DNA from: Candidatus Atribacter alterifermentans | GTDB taxonomy: Bacteria > Atribacterota > Atribacteria > Atribacterales > Atribacteraceae | Direction: 5' to 3' | DNA length: 15,882 bases | NCBI GenBank assembly: GCA_012517635.1 | Contig: JAAYUP010000200.1 | Coordinates: 1-15,882, forward strand | Program-made: the position numbers and the translations under genes | Notes under the pieces: model-generated | Seen by the model: only the letters and a program-made list of their open reading frames with translations | Database searches by the model: none | Told to the model about the DNA's origin: nothing | Part shown: positions 14,935-15,882 of the stretch, in pieces | Layout: each line of letters starts with the position of its first letter | How positions within the stretch are numbered: the first letter of the stretch is position 1

Positions 14935-14963
14935 AGGATACTCATTTCAATGTTTCATGTCAA
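14935..14963 (-). promoter_or_regulatory. Sigma-70-type promoter facing the pyr operon
   Basis: Minus strand: -35 TTGACA (14963-14958, perfect), 17-nt spacer, -10 TATCCT (14940-14935, four of six). The start of transcription is expected near 14928. It is the best promoter I can see upstream of pyrB; I found no comparable one between 14102 and 14834. Confidence 0.72.
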
Positions 14964-15062
14964 TTATTTACAAGAGAATTTTTTGAGGTCGTCTTCTCTT
15001 GCCAGGGTTAAAATTGAATGGTAATCTTTAATAGCTGAATATCTTTTGGGAGGAGAATCGCA

Positions 15063-15882
15063 ATGTCTTCATTTATTGGAATCGACTTAGGAACTCAAAG
15101 TGTTAAAGTAGTTCTGTATGATGAGACAGGGCATCTTCTCTCTCTTGCTCAACGGGATTATCCTCTCTTGACCCCACAAATAGGATTTGCCGAACAAGAA
15201 CCCGAAGTATGGTGGCAACAAACTTTTTCAGCATTACAGGAAGTTATTCATTCAGTTTCAAATCGAAACATCAAAGCAATCAGTTTTTCCGGTCAAATGC
15301 ACGGCTTAGTCATGTTGGATAAAGATTATAAACCCGTTTGTCCGGCAATCATTTGGGCAGATCAAAGAAGTGAAAAAGAAGTTCATTTCATTCGAGAAAA
15401 ACTGGGATCCCATTTAGCTTCCATTGCCGGAAGTGATATTGCTACTGGTTTTATGGGTGCTTCTTTGTGTTGGGTAAAAAATCACCATCCTGACCTTTAC
15501 CATAAAATTCGTTGGGTTATGCTGCCTAAGGACTATTTAAAAATTAAATTAGGGCTTATGCCATCTTCGGATGTTGCCGACGCCGCATCGACTCTTCTCT
15601 TTGATATCAAAACAAGAAACTGGTCGGAAGAAATCATGAAAGAGCTTGATTTGAAACCGTCTTTATTTCCACCCATTTACGAATCAGCACACATTATCGG
15701 ATCTGTGCCACCATCGATACAAAAAGAACTGGATATGACTGGAGATGCCTTGGTTATTGCTGGTGCTGGCGATCAACATTGCGCAGCCCTGGGAAATGGA
15801 GTTATTAACGAAGGGGAAGTTCTCATCACTATAGGGACTGGTGGGCAGGTTTTTACCCCTATTCAAAAGCCGATTGTTGATA
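15063..15882 (+). CDS. xylB: Xylulokinase-type FGGY sugar kinase, C-terminus beyond window edge
   Basis: Phosphorylates D-xylulose (or a close ketose/polyol) with ATP, feeding the pentose phosphate path. The first 273 residues are present; the family has about 490-510, so roughly half is missing. Seen: GIDLGTQSVKVVLYD (6-20), the ATP-phosphate-binding start of FGGY kinases; SGQMHGLV (76-83), characteristic of xylulokinases; IIWADQRS (96-103); SLCWVK (134-139); STLLFDI with NWSEE; and AGAGDQHCAALGNG with the catalytic-base candidate Asp237, then ITIGTGGQVF. The ATG at 15063 sits 7 nt after GGGAGGAG (15048-15055). It is transcribed away from the pyr operon. The xylulokinase label rests on the SGQMHGL motif; related FGGY kinases with another sugar cannot be ruled out without the C-terminal half. 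Confidence 0.87.
   Translation, partial: MSSFIGIDLGTQSVKVVLYDETGHLLSLAQRDYPLLTPQIGFAEQEPEVWWQQTFSALQEVIHSVSNRNIKAISFSGQMHGLVMLDKDYKPVCPAIIWADQRSEKEVHFIREKLGSHLASIAGSDIATGFMGASLCWVKNHHPDLYHKIRWVMLPKDYLKIKLGLMPSSDVADAASTLLFDIKTRNWSEEIMKELDLKPSLFPPIYESAHIIGSVPPSIQKELDMTGDALVIAGAGDQHCAALGNGVINEGEVLITIGTGGQVFTPIQKPIVD

Larger units (their letters stand above)
14102..15062. other. Intergenic region between divergent pyrB and the sugar kinase
   Basis: The only stretch over 300 nt without a gene. It holds a repeat cluster (about 14175-14703), about 100 nt without recognisable features (14704-14833), the terminator, short RNA region and minus-strand promoter (14834-14963), and about 100 nt upstream of the kinase. 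I see no confident plus-strand promoter, only weak -35/-10-like sequences between 14967 and 15035. Short open frames here are repeat-derived or cross the terminator and look non-coding. Confidence 0.7.

Noticed and set aside
14742..14945. 67-residue frame on the minus strand, possible leader peptide
   Set aside because: It begins at or before the -10 box and crosses the strong terminator; no ribosome site or run of regulatory codons is visible.
14102..15062. CRISPR array among the repeats
   Set aside because: Copies are diverged, unevenly spaced and in both orientations; there are no regular spacers and no cas genes.

Overview
Organism. The window comes from a bacterium with about 40% GC and tightly packed genes. 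Start codons ATG, GTG and TTG are all used, mostly behind clear Shine-Dalgarno sequences. A two-subunit class 1B dihydroorotate dehydrogenase (PyrD+PyrK), a secreted thioester alpha-2-macroglobulin with a DUF1175 partner, and upstream DNA full of short palindromic interspersed repeats fit a diderm, probably anaerobic lineage. Atribacterota or a similar uncultured phylum is my best guess, but nothing here fixes the taxonomy. TGA is a normal stop: several overlapping gene pairs use ATGA or TGATG junctions.

Layout. Eleven genes run in one direction on the minus strand from 14101 down to 1, with gaps of no more than about 60 nt and many overlaps. First comes a complete pyrimidine operon for the steps after carbamoyl phosphate: pyrB-pyrC-pyrF-pyrK-pyrD-pyrE (14101 to 8671). 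An M20-family metallopeptidase/deacylase follows (8644 to 7418). Next is an envelope module: a DUF1175 (YfaT-like) NlpC/P60-type protein, a large alpha-2-macroglobulin gene, a small secreted HExxH metallopeptidase, and a CorC/HlyC (CNNM + CBS) membrane protein cut by the left edge. Divergently, on the plus strand, a xylulokinase-type sugar kinase starts at 15063 and runs off the right edge.

Intergenic region 14102-15062. This is the only long non-coding stretch. From about 14175 to 14703 it holds several short inverted or interspersed repeats, including four related copies of one family. At 14935-14963 there is an excellent minus-strand sigma-70-type promoter. About 50-95 nt downstream of it lies a very strong intrinsic terminator. 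This is either a pyr-operon attenuator or a free-standing short RNA.

How the genes work together. PyrB makes carbamoyl aspartate, PyrC closes the ring, PyrD/PyrK oxidise dihydroorotate, PyrE adds PRPP, and PyrF decarboxylates to UMP. The downstream envelope genes probably act outside the cytoplasm: a protease-trapping thioester protein, a cysteine peptidase-like partner and a gluzincin.

Most notable points. (1) The alpha-2-macroglobulin frame is interrupted by a single in-frame TGA, with 303 well-conserved codons after it. (2) A perfect 46-bp palindrome sits exactly where the alpha-2-macroglobulin stop meets the 5' end of the metallopeptidase gene, and it encodes part of that protein's membrane/signal segment. 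(3) A promoter-hairpin-terminator cassette lies at the head of the pyr cluster. I did not find a convincing wholly new system.
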